Notes: generated from the sequence alone by a model not told the origin. 19,672 nt of DNA from UMGS755 sp045595795 (GCA_045595795.1 JAZOBC010000040.1:1-19672); one strand, 5' to 3'; positions 7,828-15,672 are shown, counted from the first letter of the stretch. Made by a program: numbers and translations.

Positions 7828-7872
7828 ACTAAAACATATGCAAACAAGGAGAACGATTGACTTTTGATTTTT

Positions 7873-7908
7873 TTCAATATTGTCACATGTTTGTTCAATA
7901 TTGTCACA
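7873..7908 (+). promoter_or_regulatory. tandem AraC-type operator, two 15-bp repeats
   Basis: TTCAATATTGTCACA occurs at 7873-7887 and again, identical, at 7894-7908. The repeat period is 21 bp, two turns of the helix, so both copies present the same face. The downstream copy ends 10 bp before the -35 box of the OYE operon promoter. Arrangement and position are those of an activator of the AraC family, and the adjacent divergent gene encodes one. Confidence 0.75.
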
Positions 7909-7918
7909 GGCTGTTTTA

Positions 7919-7947
7919 TTGAAAAAAACGGCACATCATGTTATAAT
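7919..7947 (+). promoter_or_regulatory. predicted promoter of OYE-SDR-flavoprotein operon
   Basis: TTGAAA at 7919-7924, exactly 17 bp, then extended -10 TGT-TATAAT (TATAAT at 7942-7947). This is close to consensus. The expected start is near 7954, giving a leader of about 50 bases. Confidence 0.75.
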
Positions 7948-8003
7948 TATATGCAATAATTTTATTATACCTTAAAGGAAGTGTCATCATCTTGGAAGAA
8001 AAC

Positions 8004-9317
8004 ATGCATATTGACAAATTAGCAGCATTAAAAATTCAAACAGAAGAACTCGGTGTTAATCTACCTCTTTCTGAACAGACGACCTTGTTGTGGGATAAGG
8101 TAGATTGCGGCAATGTTTCCTTCGCGAACCGCTTCGTTTTGCAGCCTATGGAAGGCTGCGACGGAACACGCAATGGTAGTCCTGATGAATTGACAAAAGC
8201 CCGCTACGATCGTTTTGCAAAAAGTGGTGCAGGCCTTATATGGCTGGAGGCAGTTGCCATTGTTCCCGAGGGTAGAGCCAATCCCCGCCAACTTTATTTA
8301 ACGGAAGATAATTTAGACGATTTTAAACGTCTGATTGAGAGCATGAAAGAAACTTCTTTGAAGGAACATGGATTTGAAGTTAAAGTCATTATGCAAGCAA
8401 CACATTCCGGACGCTATTCTAAGCCGAATGGTGTTCCTGAACCTATTATTGCCTATAACAATCCATTGTTTGAAAAAGATAATCCCATTGACAGCTCCAG
8501 AATCATTTCTGACGATGATTTAAAACGGTTGGAGAGTTGTTATGGGACAAGCGCTGCCTTGGCTGAAAAAGCTGGTTTTGACGGCGTAGACATCAAATGC
8601 TGTCATCGATATTTGAACAGTGAATTGTTGTCAGCCTATACACGTTCCGGTGAATATGGCGGCAGTTTTGAAAACAGAACCCGTCTTTTAAGAAACGGGA
8701 TCAAACAGGCAAGTGATGCAACCGGTAAGAATTTCATTGTAACCAGCCGATTGAATGTTTACGATGGATTTCCATATCCTTACGGTTTTGGTGTGTGTGA
8801 GGGTGGCAATTTGACGCCTTGTCTTTCTGAGGGCGTCGAACTGGTCAAGATTCTGCACAATGAATATGGCGTAAATCTTTTAAACATCAGCATTGGTAAT
8901 CCCTATGTGAATCCCCATGTGAACCGACCTTATAACCAAGGTCCGTATGTTCCGAATGAGTCTCCCTTAGTCGGCGTTGAAAGAATGATGAATTGCGTCA
9001 AAGCGATTCAACAGGGTGCACCTGACATGGTCATTATCGGTTCGGCTTTTTCTTATCTGAAAGAGCTGTCTCCCTATTTGGCAGCCGGTGCTGTTGAAAG
9101 CGGTGTTTGCTCAATGGTCGGCTTTGGCAGAGAATCCTTTGCGTATCCGAATTTTGTTCGTGACCTGCGCGATAGTGGAGGCCTTGATCCCAAACAGTGC
9201 TGTATTGCCTGTGGTAAGTGCACCGAATTGATGCGCATGGGTCAGGTGACAGGCTGTGTGATTCGCAATCCATATTATATGAAGCTCTATAAAGAAGCGA
9301 AGGAGACAGTTAAATGA
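8004..9317 (+). CDS. NADH:flavin oxidoreductase (Old Yellow Enzyme family) with cysteine cluster
   Basis: A cytoplasmic FMN-binding TIM-barrel ene-reductase of about 437 residues. Family marks are 'NRFVLQPMEG' near the N-terminus, 'QATHSGRYS', 'GFDGVDIKCCHRYLNSELL' followed by 'SGEYGGSFENRTRLL', and the C-terminal phosphate-binding 'MVGFGRESFAYP'. Such enzymes reduce the C=C bond of enones or enoates. A tail motif C400-x2-C403-x2-C406-x11-C418 resembles the [4Fe-4S] site of 2,4-dienoyl-CoA reductases (usual spacing x2, x3, x11). However, the FAD/NAD domain that follows in those ~650-residue enzymes is absent. The start is either ATG 8004 (GGAAG five bases upstream) or TTG 7992 (AAGGAA upstream); I prefer the ATG. 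Its stop overlaps the SDR start by four bases, so translation is coupled. Confidence 0.92.
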   Translation: MHIDKLAALKIQTEELGVNLPLSEQTTLLWDKVDCGNVSFANRFVLQPMEGCDGTRNGSPDELTKARYDRFAKSGAGLIWLEAVAIVPEGRANPRQLYLTEDNLDDFKRLIESMKETSLKEHGFEVKVIMQATHSGRYSKPNGVPEPIIAYNNPLFEKDNPIDSSRIISDDDLKRLESCYGTSAALAEKAGFDGVDIKCCHRYLNSELLSAYTRSGEYGGSFENRTRLLRNGIKQASDATGKNFIVTSRLNVYDGFPYPYGFGVCEGGNLTPCLSEGVELVKILHNEYGVNLLNISIGNPYVNPHVNRPYNQGPYVPNESPLVGVERMMNCVKAIQQGAPDMVIIGSAFSYLKELSPYLAAGAVESGVCSMVGFGRESFAYPNFVRDLRDSGGLDPKQCCIACGKCTELMRMGQVTGCVIRNPYYMKLYKEAKETVK

Positions 9318-10057
9318 ATCGATGTGCCATTGTAACCGGTGCAGCTGGTGGTATTGGTGCTGCCATTGTTTCTAAGTTGGTGGAAAACGGATATCATGTT
9401 ACTGCTATGGTTCACTCCCAAAAAGCTGCTAACGAAAATCCTGAATTTTTACAGTACGTTCAAGGTGATGTTTCAAACAGTGAGGACAGGAAACGCCTGG
9501 TTGAGGAAGCTATCCGTTTTGGTGGTGATATTGGCGTTTTGGTCAATGTTGCAGGAGTGGCTCCGACTGTGCGAGCAGATCTGTTGGAAATGACCGAAGA
9601 AAGCTACGACCGTGTGATGAGTATCAACACAAAAGGCATGCTGTTTTTAACGCAACTTGTAGCAAAATATATGGCAGAAACTGCCAAGAGTGGCGAAATG
9701 AATGGTGCTATTGTGAATATTTCTTCACTTTCTGCATACGCAACGTCTGTTAATCGCGGTGAGTACTGCATTTCAAAAGCCGGCGTGTCTATGATTACCA
9801 AACTGTTTGCAGATCGTTTAGCTGAGTATAACATTACAGTTAATGAGATTCGTCCCGGTATCATTGAAACTCCGATGACAGATAAGGTGAAGGATAAATA
9901 TGATAAGTTGATTCGTGAAGGTCTTCTGCCGCTTGCTCGGTGGGGGCAGCCTGAAGACATTGCCAAGGCTGTTTATGCGCTTTGCTCCGGTGATTTTCCG
10001 TATACAACCGGTCAATCCATTGATGTTGACGGCGGATTCCACTTAAAACGACTTTAG
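9314..10057 (+). CDS. short-chain dehydrogenase/reductase (FabG-like)
   Basis: A classical 247-residue SDR that oxidises an alcohol or reduces a ketone with NAD(P)H. The cofactor loop 'TGAAGGIG' is at 8-15, 'NVAG' at 78-81, the structural Asn at 105, and the catalytic Ser137/138-Tyr151-Lys155 set in 'YCISK' is intact. 'RPGIIETPMTDK' and the C-terminal 'GQSIDVDGGFHL' are family-typical. The length equals FabG, but the gene is not in a fatty-acid cluster; it lies between an ene-reductase and a flavoprotein, so a catabolic keto/hydroxy substrate is more likely. AGGAG lies upstream within the preceding gene, and the ATGA overlap implies coupled translation. Known gut pathways pair an OYE reductase with an SDR on isoflavones and steroids; whether that applies here is inference. 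Confidence 0.92.
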   Translation: MNRCAIVTGAAGGIGAAIVSKLVENGYHVTAMVHSQKAANENPEFLQYVQGDVSNSEDRKRLVEEAIRFGGDIGVLVNVAGVAPTVRADLLEMTEESYDRVMSINTKGMLFLTQLVAKYMAETAKSGEMNGAIVNISSLSAYATSVNRGEYCISKAGVSMITKLFADRLAEYNITVNEIRPGIIETPMTDKVKDKYDKLIREGLLPLARWGQPEDIAKAVYALCSGDFPYTTGQSIDVDGGFHLKRL

Positions 10058-10068
10058 GAGGGGTGGTA

Positions 10069-12027
10069 ATGCAAGATATTTGTGTTGTGGGGAGGAAAAT
10101 TCCTGTTCATAAACACGGGACCCTGATTATTGGTAGTGGTTGTGCCGGCTTTAATGCCGCTGATACACTTTATGATCTGGGCGTGACAGATATTGCTATT
10201 GTGACTGAAGGCGTGAATCTGGGAACCTCACGAAACACCGGTAGTGATAAGCAGACTTATTATAAAATGTCTGTTGAATCCGGTCATCCGGATAGTGTAG
10301 ATCATATGGCTCAGGCACTATTTGAGGGAATAGGTGTTCATGGAGATACAGCGTGGATTGAAGCGGCTAATTCTCTGCGTAGTTTTATGAAGCTCGTGAA
10401 TTTAGGTGTTCCATTCCCTACGAATGAATATGGTGAATTTGTCAGCTATCGGACAGATCATGACACCGGTAAGCGAGCAACCTCTGCCGGACCGCTGACA
10501 TCAAAATATATGACCGAAGTGTTAGAGCGTCAGGTACGCCTCAAAAATATTCCAATTTTTGATCACACCATGATTGTGGAGCTTTTAACAGAAACCGGAC
10601 GCATTGTTGGTGCCATTGGTCTTAATAAACAAAAGCTGTATGCTGAGAATATGGGTTTTGAGATTTTCTTAGCAGAGCATGTTATTTTGGCAACGGGTGG
10701 TCCGGCATCAGTTTACGCAAATAGCGTATATCCCCGTTCTCAGCTGGGAATGACCGGTCTTGCGATTCGTGCCGGTGCTGTATGTGCCAACTTGCAGGAA
10801 TGGCAGTACGGTCTTGCATCGGTGGACTTCCGCTGGAATTTATCGGGCACCTATCAGCAGGTGATTCCTCGCTATATTTCTGTGGATGAAGAAGGGCAGG
10901 AACATGAATTTTTAGCGGATTATTTTGAAAATCCGGCAAAAGCCATGAGCCTTGTTTTTATGAAAGGGTATCAGTGGCCATTTGACTCTGCAAAGCTTTC
11001 CGGTTCTTCTGTGATAGACTTGATTGTGTATCATGAAGAACATGAGCTGGGTCGCAAGGTTTATTTGGATTATCGCACAGAACCGAAAGAGCTTGCTGAC
11101 GGTTTTTCAATGTTGTCTGAAGAAGCGTATCAGTATTTAAAAAATTCTGATGCCCTAATCAGTACACCCATTGCAAGGCTTGCGAAAATGAATCCCAAGG
11201 CTATTGCGCTGTATCGTGATCATGGTATTGATTTATATCAAGAGCCGTTACGCATTACAGTAGCGGCACAGCACAATAACGGCGGAGTTGCAGTTAATCA
11301 AAACTGGGAGAGCAGTATTTCCGGTTTATATGTTGCTGGTGAGGCAGCAGGCACCTTTGGGGTATATCGCCCCGGTGGGTCAGCGCTTAATTCGACGCAG
11401 GTTGGCTCTTTGCGTGCTGCTGAAAGCATTAGAGACAGAATGCTGACAGACAAGAGTTGTCAAGATGTGAGCCTTGATGTGGCCGTTCACATCATTAGCG
11501 GTTTTATATCTGCGTTAGATGCGAGAAAAAATGAGAGAACTCTGCACCCAACGATTGCTCAGCTTCGTCGCACGTTTGCAGAAGATATGAGCGCACATGG
11601 TGCGGTGCTTAGAGATATAGAGGCGCTTGAAACGTTAGGAAAGAGAATTGATGCAGAACTTTCCGACATTGATTCTTTCTGCAAGGCGATTTGTCCGGCT
11701 GATTTACCGGCGTGGTTCCGTTTGCGAGATTTATTTGTGACACAAAAGGCAGTTATTTCCTCTATTTGTTATGCCGGTAGATTCATCGGTACACGAGGAG
11801 GTTCTGTAATTTGTGAGTCAGCGCCGGAACTAACCAGCGCGAAAAAAATTCAGTCAATTAAAATCACAGAAGATATCGGTTACCGTGGAAAAGTTTTACA
11901 TTATCATCAGAGTGAAGGTTGCTCGTTTATAGATGTCAGAGAGATTCCCAAGCCGGATAATTGGTTTGAATTAGTCTGGAATCGCTATAACGAGCGCAAG
12001 GGCTACGCTGAGAAGAAAAAGCAATGA
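10069..12027 (+). CDS. fumarate reductase/succinate dehydrogenase-like flavoprotein
   Basis: A 652-residue FAD protein of the SdhA/FrdA/aspartate-oxidase superfamily. The dinucleotide loop 'IGSGCAGFNAA' (G22-x-G24-x2-G27) opens the FAD domain, and 'EHVILATGG' is the second FAD contact. 'GLAIRAGAVCANLQEWQYG' fits the usual 'AxRAGAxLxDxExxQ' element. The substrate-side histidine is His402 in 'AQHNNGGV', and Arg434 in 'YRPGGSALNSTQVGS' fits the family's substrate arginine. 'GLYVAGEAAG' binds FAD. There is no signal peptide, heme-binding CxxCH or FMN-transfer domain, and no iron-sulphur subunit gene nearby, so it is probably soluble. The RGEGG motif of true succinate dehydrogenases is not visible, so fumarate need not be its substrate. 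GGAGGGG precedes ATG 10069; an in-frame GTG at 10063 lies within that site. Eleven bases separate it from the SDR stop. Confidence 0.85.
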   Translation: MQDICVVGRKIPVHKHGTLIIGSGCAGFNAADTLYDLGVTDIAIVTEGVNLGTSRNTGSDKQTYYKMSVESGHPDSVDHMAQALFEGIGVHGDTAWIEAANSLRSFMKLVNLGVPFPTNEYGEFVSYRTDHDTGKRATSAGPLTSKYMTEVLERQVRLKNIPIFDHTMIVELLTETGRIVGAIGLNKQKLYAENMGFEIFLAEHVILATGGPASVYANSVYPRSQLGMTGLAIRAGAVCANLQEWQYGLASVDFRWNLSGTYQQVIPRYISVDEEGQEHEFLADYFENPAKAMSLVFMKGYQWPFDSAKLSGSSVIDLIVYHEEHELGRKVYLDYRTEPKELADGFSMLSEEAYQYLKNSDALISTPIARLAKMNPKAIALYRDHGIDLYQEPLRITVAAQHNNGGVAVNQNWESSISGLYVAGEAAGTFGVYRPGGSALNSTQVGSLRAAESIRDRMLTDKSCQDVSLDVAVHIISGFISALDARKNERTLHPTIAQLRRTFAEDMSAHGAVLRDIEALETLGKRIDAELSDIDSFCKAICPADLPAWFRLRDLFVTQKAVISSICYAGRFIGTRGGSVICESAPELTSAKKIQSIKITEDIGYRGKVLHYHQSEGCSFIDVREIPKPDNWFELVWNRYNERKGYAEKKKQ

Positions 12028-12049
12028 GAACATGAAGGGAGCTAATAAA

Positions 12050-13222
12050 ATGAGTGTAAAGGTTGTAACGTTAGGCGCCAGAGGCTATGCCACAGCTTAT
12101 ACAAGACCGCTTTTAGATCATATTGATAGCGGTAAGTTTGAATATGCCGGTGTGATTGCCCGTGATATTGATGCCTGTATGTACGCAGATGAGTTCCGCG
12201 CGCATAACATTCCGATTTATAAAACAATCGAAGAGTTTTTTGCAGAGAGAGAAGCAGATTTGGTGATCATCAGCACACCGCCGCAATTCCATGCAGAGCA
12301 GAGTATTTATTGCGTTGAACATGGTGCTAACGTGTTGTGTGAAAAACCAATTGCACCAGATGTTGCTTCTGCTAAGGCAATGACAGAAGCGGCCAAAAGG
12401 ACAGGGAAGTTTATTGCTATTGCGTATCAACATTCCTATACAAATCCAATTTTAAATTTGAAAAAAGATATTCAAGATGGCGTATTGGGTAAACCAATTT
12501 TACTGAAAACAATGGTTTTATGGCCCCGTGCATGGAGTTATTATAATCGTGGCAGCAAATGGGGCGGTAAGGTTTATGACGAAGCAGGAAAACTGATTTT
12601 GGATTCTGTTGCTTCAAATGCAGCGGCGCATTTTTTACATAACATGCTGTTTGTGATGGGCGAAACAGAAAATCAGGCCATGCTACCGGAAGAAGTAACG
12701 GCTGAACTTCTGCGTGCTAATGAAATTGAAAATTTTGATACCAGTTTGATTAAAATGAAATCTAAGCAAGGCGCAGAACTTTTATTCATTGCATCTCATG
12801 CAACCAATCAAAATACTGAACCGATGTTTGATTTTGAATTTGAAAACGCAACCGTACATTATCATGCAGACGGGGGCATAAAGGCAACGTTTCAAGATGG
12901 TAGCGTGAAGGATTATGGAGAGCCGCTCCATGAAACCAGACCTATGAAGCACATGTGGGATGCAATAGAAGCGGTAAAAACCGGAAAAGCATTACCATGC
13001 TCGACGGAAACTGCTACACCACATAATATTTTGATAAATGCTCTGCATGAAAACTGTGAAATTCAGAATTTTCCTGAAGAAATGATTGTGCGTGACAGTG
13101 AGCAGGAAAAAACCTATATTCCGGCACTTTATGACCTTTTGCACAGTGCTTATCAACAGGGCAAACTGCTTTCAGAAATAGACTGTTCATTTGTAAAGTC
13201 AAAAACCTTTACAATAAAATAA
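12050..13222 (+). CDS. Gfo/Idh/MocA family oxidoreductase
   Basis: A 390-residue NAD(P)-dependent oxidoreductase, last gene of the OYE operon. The Rossmann loop is 'LGARGYAT' (G9-x-R11-G12-x-A14, slightly off the usual GxGxxA). 'DLVIISTPPQFHAEQ' is the next strand, and 'LCEKP' (96-100) contains the catalytic Lys99. The C-terminal domain carries 'DSVASNAAAHFLHNMLF', where Asp and His sit in the positions often used for catalysis. Such enzymes commonly oxidise sugars, sugar acids or cyclitols at a ring carbon. AAGGGAG (12035-12041) sits eight bases before ATG 12050; an in-frame ATG at 12032 lies ahead of it and is rejected. It begins 22 bases after the flavoprotein and is followed by a terminator. 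Substrate is unknown. Confidence 0.9.
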   Translation: MSVKVVTLGARGYATAYTRPLLDHIDSGKFEYAGVIARDIDACMYADEFRAHNIPIYKTIEEFFAEREADLVIISTPPQFHAEQSIYCVEHGANVLCEKPIAPDVASAKAMTEAAKRTGKFIAIAYQHSYTNPILNLKKDIQDGVLGKPILLKTMVLWPRAWSYYNRGSKWGGKVYDEAGKLILDSVASNAAAHFLHNMLFVMGETENQAMLPEEVTAELLRANEIENFDTSLIKMKSKQGAELLFIASHATNQNTEPMFDFEFENATVHYHADGGIKATFQDGSVKDYGEPLHETRPMKHMWDAIEAVKTGKALPCSTETATPHNILINALHENCEIQNFPEEMIVRDSEQEKTYIPALYDLLHSAYQQGKLLSEIDCSFVKSKTFTIK

Positions 13223-13302
13223 ACTTATTCAGTCAACGCCTTTACGGTGAAATTCTTTATCTTAGTGACATGGTTGTATTTTACATAATTTTTAACAGTT
13301 TT

Positions 13303-13337
13303 AAAAAAGGCAAGGCGTGTTTGCTTTGCCTTTTTTT
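13303..13337 (+). terminator. intrinsic terminator
   Basis: AAAAAAGGCAA (13303-13313) pairs over 11 bp with TTGCCTTTTTT (13326-13336) around a 12-base loop and ends in a T-run. It lies about 80 bases after the last gene of the OYE operon. The intervening 13223-13302 holds nothing I recognise. Confidence 0.8.
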
Positions 13338-13344
13338 GTGTAAA

Positions 13345-13375
13345 TTTATTAGTATTTTAATGTGCTTTATTAGTA
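13345..13375 (+). repeat. direct repeat TTTATTAGTA, 21-bp period
   Basis: TTTATTAGTA at 13345-13354 recurs at 13366-13375, exactly 21 bp apart. It lies about 50 bp upstream of the predicted -35 of the membrane AraC sensor gene. The sequence is A+T-rich, so chance is possible. Confidence 0.4.
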
Positions 13376-13396
13376 GAAATACCCAATTAACGTAAT

Positions 13397-13411
13397 TTTT
13401 GGATAGATTTC
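13397..13411 (+). promoter_or_regulatory. candidate sensor operator, copy 1
   Basis: TTTTGGATAGATTTC matches TTTTGGATATATATC at 15774-15788 in 13 of 15 positions. Each copy is followed by exactly 14 bp and then the predicted -35 box of its gene. This copy would control the sensor-regulator gene itself. Confidence 0.55.
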
Positions 13412-13425
13412 AAAAAAAATAGATA

Positions 13426-13453
13426 TTGATTAACATTTTTTGTGTGTTATAAT
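13426..13453 (+). promoter_or_regulatory. predicted promoter of membrane AraC sensor gene
   Basis: TTGATT at 13426-13431, 16-bp spacer and extended -10 TGT-TATAAT (TATAAT at 13448-13453). The expected transcript start near 13460 coincides with the left arm of a 9-bp inverted repeat. Confidence 0.7.
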
Positions 13454-13460
13454 GAATATG

Positions 13461-13518
13461 TTACGATGAGTGCCCCTGTTTTGTTGGTTAATTTTTACAA
13501 GAATTTTGTTCATCGTAA
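13461..13518 (+). promoter_or_regulatory. 5' leader inverted repeat of sensor gene
   Basis: TTACGATGA (13461-13469) is perfectly complementary to TCATCGTAA (13510-13518), with 40 bases between. In the mRNA this would pair the extreme 5' end with sequence just before the ribosome-binding site (AGAGGTG, about 13524-13530). It could affect stability or translation. Confidence 0.4.
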
Positions 13519-13534
13519 GATATAGAGGTGTAAC

Positions 13535-15661
13535 ATGGGAAAAAGAAAGATGCTCAGGAACACAACTGTATTTATTTCGGTTTTGGTTATTATTACGTTG
13601 TTGCTGGGAGCCTGTTTTTTGGTTTACCGCAGCCTTTCGTCATATAATAAGCAAATCGAACTGATGCAAAAAGACATTTTAAGCAGCTTTCAGATGAAAA
13701 CTGATGGTGTGATATCAGACTGTACCAATCAAATTGCCACCTGGATGTTAAAGGAGCGTGCAATTGATTTTGCGGCAGAAGAAACGGTTGATTACTACAA
13801 TTTGAATCGTTTTTACGCTGAGGAAATACATCCCGATTCTTCTCATCAGGAAGCAGACTGTATTTATGGTATTTTCCGACCGGATGAAGATGTATTTGTT
13901 ACAAATGCAGGTATTATTCATAGTTGGGAACTTGAAACACGTTATGGTTTTTCTCCGGGGATGACAGCATTTCTTGCTGAATTACCACAGCAGATATTTA
14001 TGAATAATTATTACATAGCGAATCAAAATTCTTCTGACGGAAAACGTTTGAATATCTTTTTAAAACGTCAGATTAATTCAAGAGCTGATACAGAAATTTT
14101 TGGTTTCATTTCTTTGAATCTGCAGAAAGTAGCCACTCAAACCTCGCAGCAAGATAACACGTATTTTATGGTTTATAATGCTGATGGGTACTTATTTAAA
14201 CAAGATTCTCCAGAGAATTTACATATTTTAGAGAAACAATCGGATGTTATCTATGATTTGACCTATGCCAGTGGTGTTGAAACACGAAATAACATTTTCG
14301 TTTGGTTTTTTTATGGTTTATTGTTTATCGTACTGGTGTGCATTGGCTTATTTTTCGGTTCATATTTGGCAAAACGGATTCATAAACCGATTGAAAATAT
14401 TTTAAATCAGCTTTCTGATGATGATACAGAGGTTTATGACGAAGTGGCGTATATTCAGAATCGCTTTGTTGCAATCAAATCAGAAATTCAGCAGCTTGCC
14501 ACACAGGTAAATGCGCAGGAGCCTTATTTGAAACAAAATTTCATCAGAGATTTGCTTTATGGTCTTGTTGGCGAGGATATGTTGCGTGACAAGACTGAAG
14601 ATTATAACCTTAAAGAATTATGCGGCCAACTCACGTTGGCGGTTTTGGAGCAGCGTAAGAGTGAAAGGCCTGCCGTGGCAGACTTTAACACAATTGCAGC
14701 GGTGCTGAAAGCTAAAACGGCCTCGATTGCTGTTGTTTTACTCAATTCTAATCAGCTTGCCGTGATTAGTAAGCAGTCGTTTGACGCGTTTAAAAAAGCA
14801 ATGACACAGGCAATTCTGCAGATTGGTGAACAACAGGGCGTTAGCTATACCGGTGCGATTGCGGAGGGTGATATTTCTGAACCGATTGAACTCAGTCGCT
14901 TATTTAACGAAGCCATGCGCTACTTAGAAAATAGTGCATTTGGTTATGATAAACTGATTATCTCGAAAGAAGATATACAAGAGCGGGCAGAGTATGACTA
15001 TTACTATCCCATGGAACTTGAAAGAAGCATTATCAGTTATATTGCTGATCATGACTTTGAAAGAGCCTTAAAGCTCTTGCAAATAATCCTTGAAAAAAAT
15101 CTGGTTGAGCTTAAGCTGAACAAGGTAGCCATGGTAGAGTTAAAGTTTGCTATTGTAGGAACAATTAAGCGAATTTTACAGGTTATGAAGAAGACTGAAT
15201 CAGAATTGTTCGGCGATGGCACAGTGTTATATTTAGAGCTTAACGCTTGCAAAACGCCTTCTGAAATATCGGACAAGATTTATGAAATGTTCTCAGCCAT
15301 TCAGCGCTATTCGGAAATGGCCTATGATACCAATAATTATGCGTTGATTGATTCCATGGAGGATTATATTCACGCGAACTATAACCGAAATGATATGTCC
15401 TTGTTGCTTTTAGCCGAACATTTCAATTTAACGGTTAGTTATATCAGCAGTATATTCAAAAAATACAGACAAATTAATTTTAAAGATTATTTGACAGCTT
15501 ATCGCATTCGCAGGGCGACAGAAATCTTGGAACAGCAACCGCAAATTCGCATTGTCGACCTTTCGCGCATGGTGGGATATGACAATGTAAACAGTTTCAT
15601 CAGAAACTTTAAAAAACTGAAACAAGTCTCTCCCGGTGAGTATAAAAACAGTAATATTTAA
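13535..15661 (+). CDS. membrane-anchored AraC-type sensor regulator
   Basis: A 708-residue one-component transmembrane regulator. Residues about 10-33 form a first membrane helix, 34-250 an extracellular sensor region of the kind seen as a Cache-like fold, and about 254-277 a second helix. The following 'SYLAKRIHKPIENIL' has a HAMP-like start. A cytoplasmic middle region (about 300-600) links to the AraC DNA-binding domain at about 605-708. That domain has two helix-turn-helix units ('LLLLAEHFNLTVSYISSIFKK' and 'IVDLSRMVGYDNVNSFIRNFKK') and the ending 'SPGEYK'. Proteins of this design usually sit beside Lpl/Ytc-type sugar ABC operons and activate them. The transporter operon begins 189 bases downstream after a strong terminator. 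The start ATG 13535 follows AGAGGTG. It likely binds the shared 15-bp element at 13397 and 15774, but this is inference. Confidence 0.92.
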   Translation: MGKRKMLRNTTVFISVLVIITLLLGACFLVYRSLSSYNKQIELMQKDILSSFQMKTDGVISDCTNQIATWMLKERAIDFAAEETVDYYNLNRFYAEEIHPDSSHQEADCIYGIFRPDEDVFVTNAGIIHSWELETRYGFSPGMTAFLAELPQQIFMNNYYIANQNSSDGKRLNIFLKRQINSRADTEIFGFISLNLQKVATQTSQQDNTYFMVYNADGYLFKQDSPENLHILEKQSDVIYDLTYASGVETRNNIFVWFFYGLLFIVLVCIGLFFGSYLAKRIHKPIENILNQLSDDDTEVYDEVAYIQNRFVAIKSEIQQLATQVNAQEPYLKQNFIRDLLYGLVGEDMLRDKTEDYNLKELCGQLTLAVLEQRKSERPAVADFNTIAAVLKAKTASIAVVLLNSNQLAVISKQSFDAFKKAMTQAILQIGEQQGVSYTGAIAEGDISEPIELSRLFNEAMRYLENSAFGYDKLIISKEDIQERAEYDYYYPMELERSIISYIADHDFERALKLLQIILEKNLVELKLNKVAMVELKFAIVGTIKRILQVMKKTESELFGDGTVLYLELNACKTPSEISDKIYEMFSAIQRYSEMAYDTNNYALIDSMEDYIHANYNRNDMSLLLLAEHFNLTVSYISSIFKKYRQINFKDYLTAYRIRRATEILEQQPQIRIVDLSRMVGYDNVNSFIRNFKKLKQVSPGEYKNSNI

Positions 15662-15672
15662 CATTTTAAATG

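Noticed and set aside
9314..10057. Assigning the SDR as fabG of fatty-acid synthesis
   Set aside because: The motif set fits many SDRs and none of the other fatty-acid genes is nearby; context favours a catabolic role.
13470..13664. 64-codon frame starting at GTG in the sensor leader
   Set aside because: No ribosome-binding site, and it overlaps the true sensor gene in another frame; codon usage looks like a shadow.
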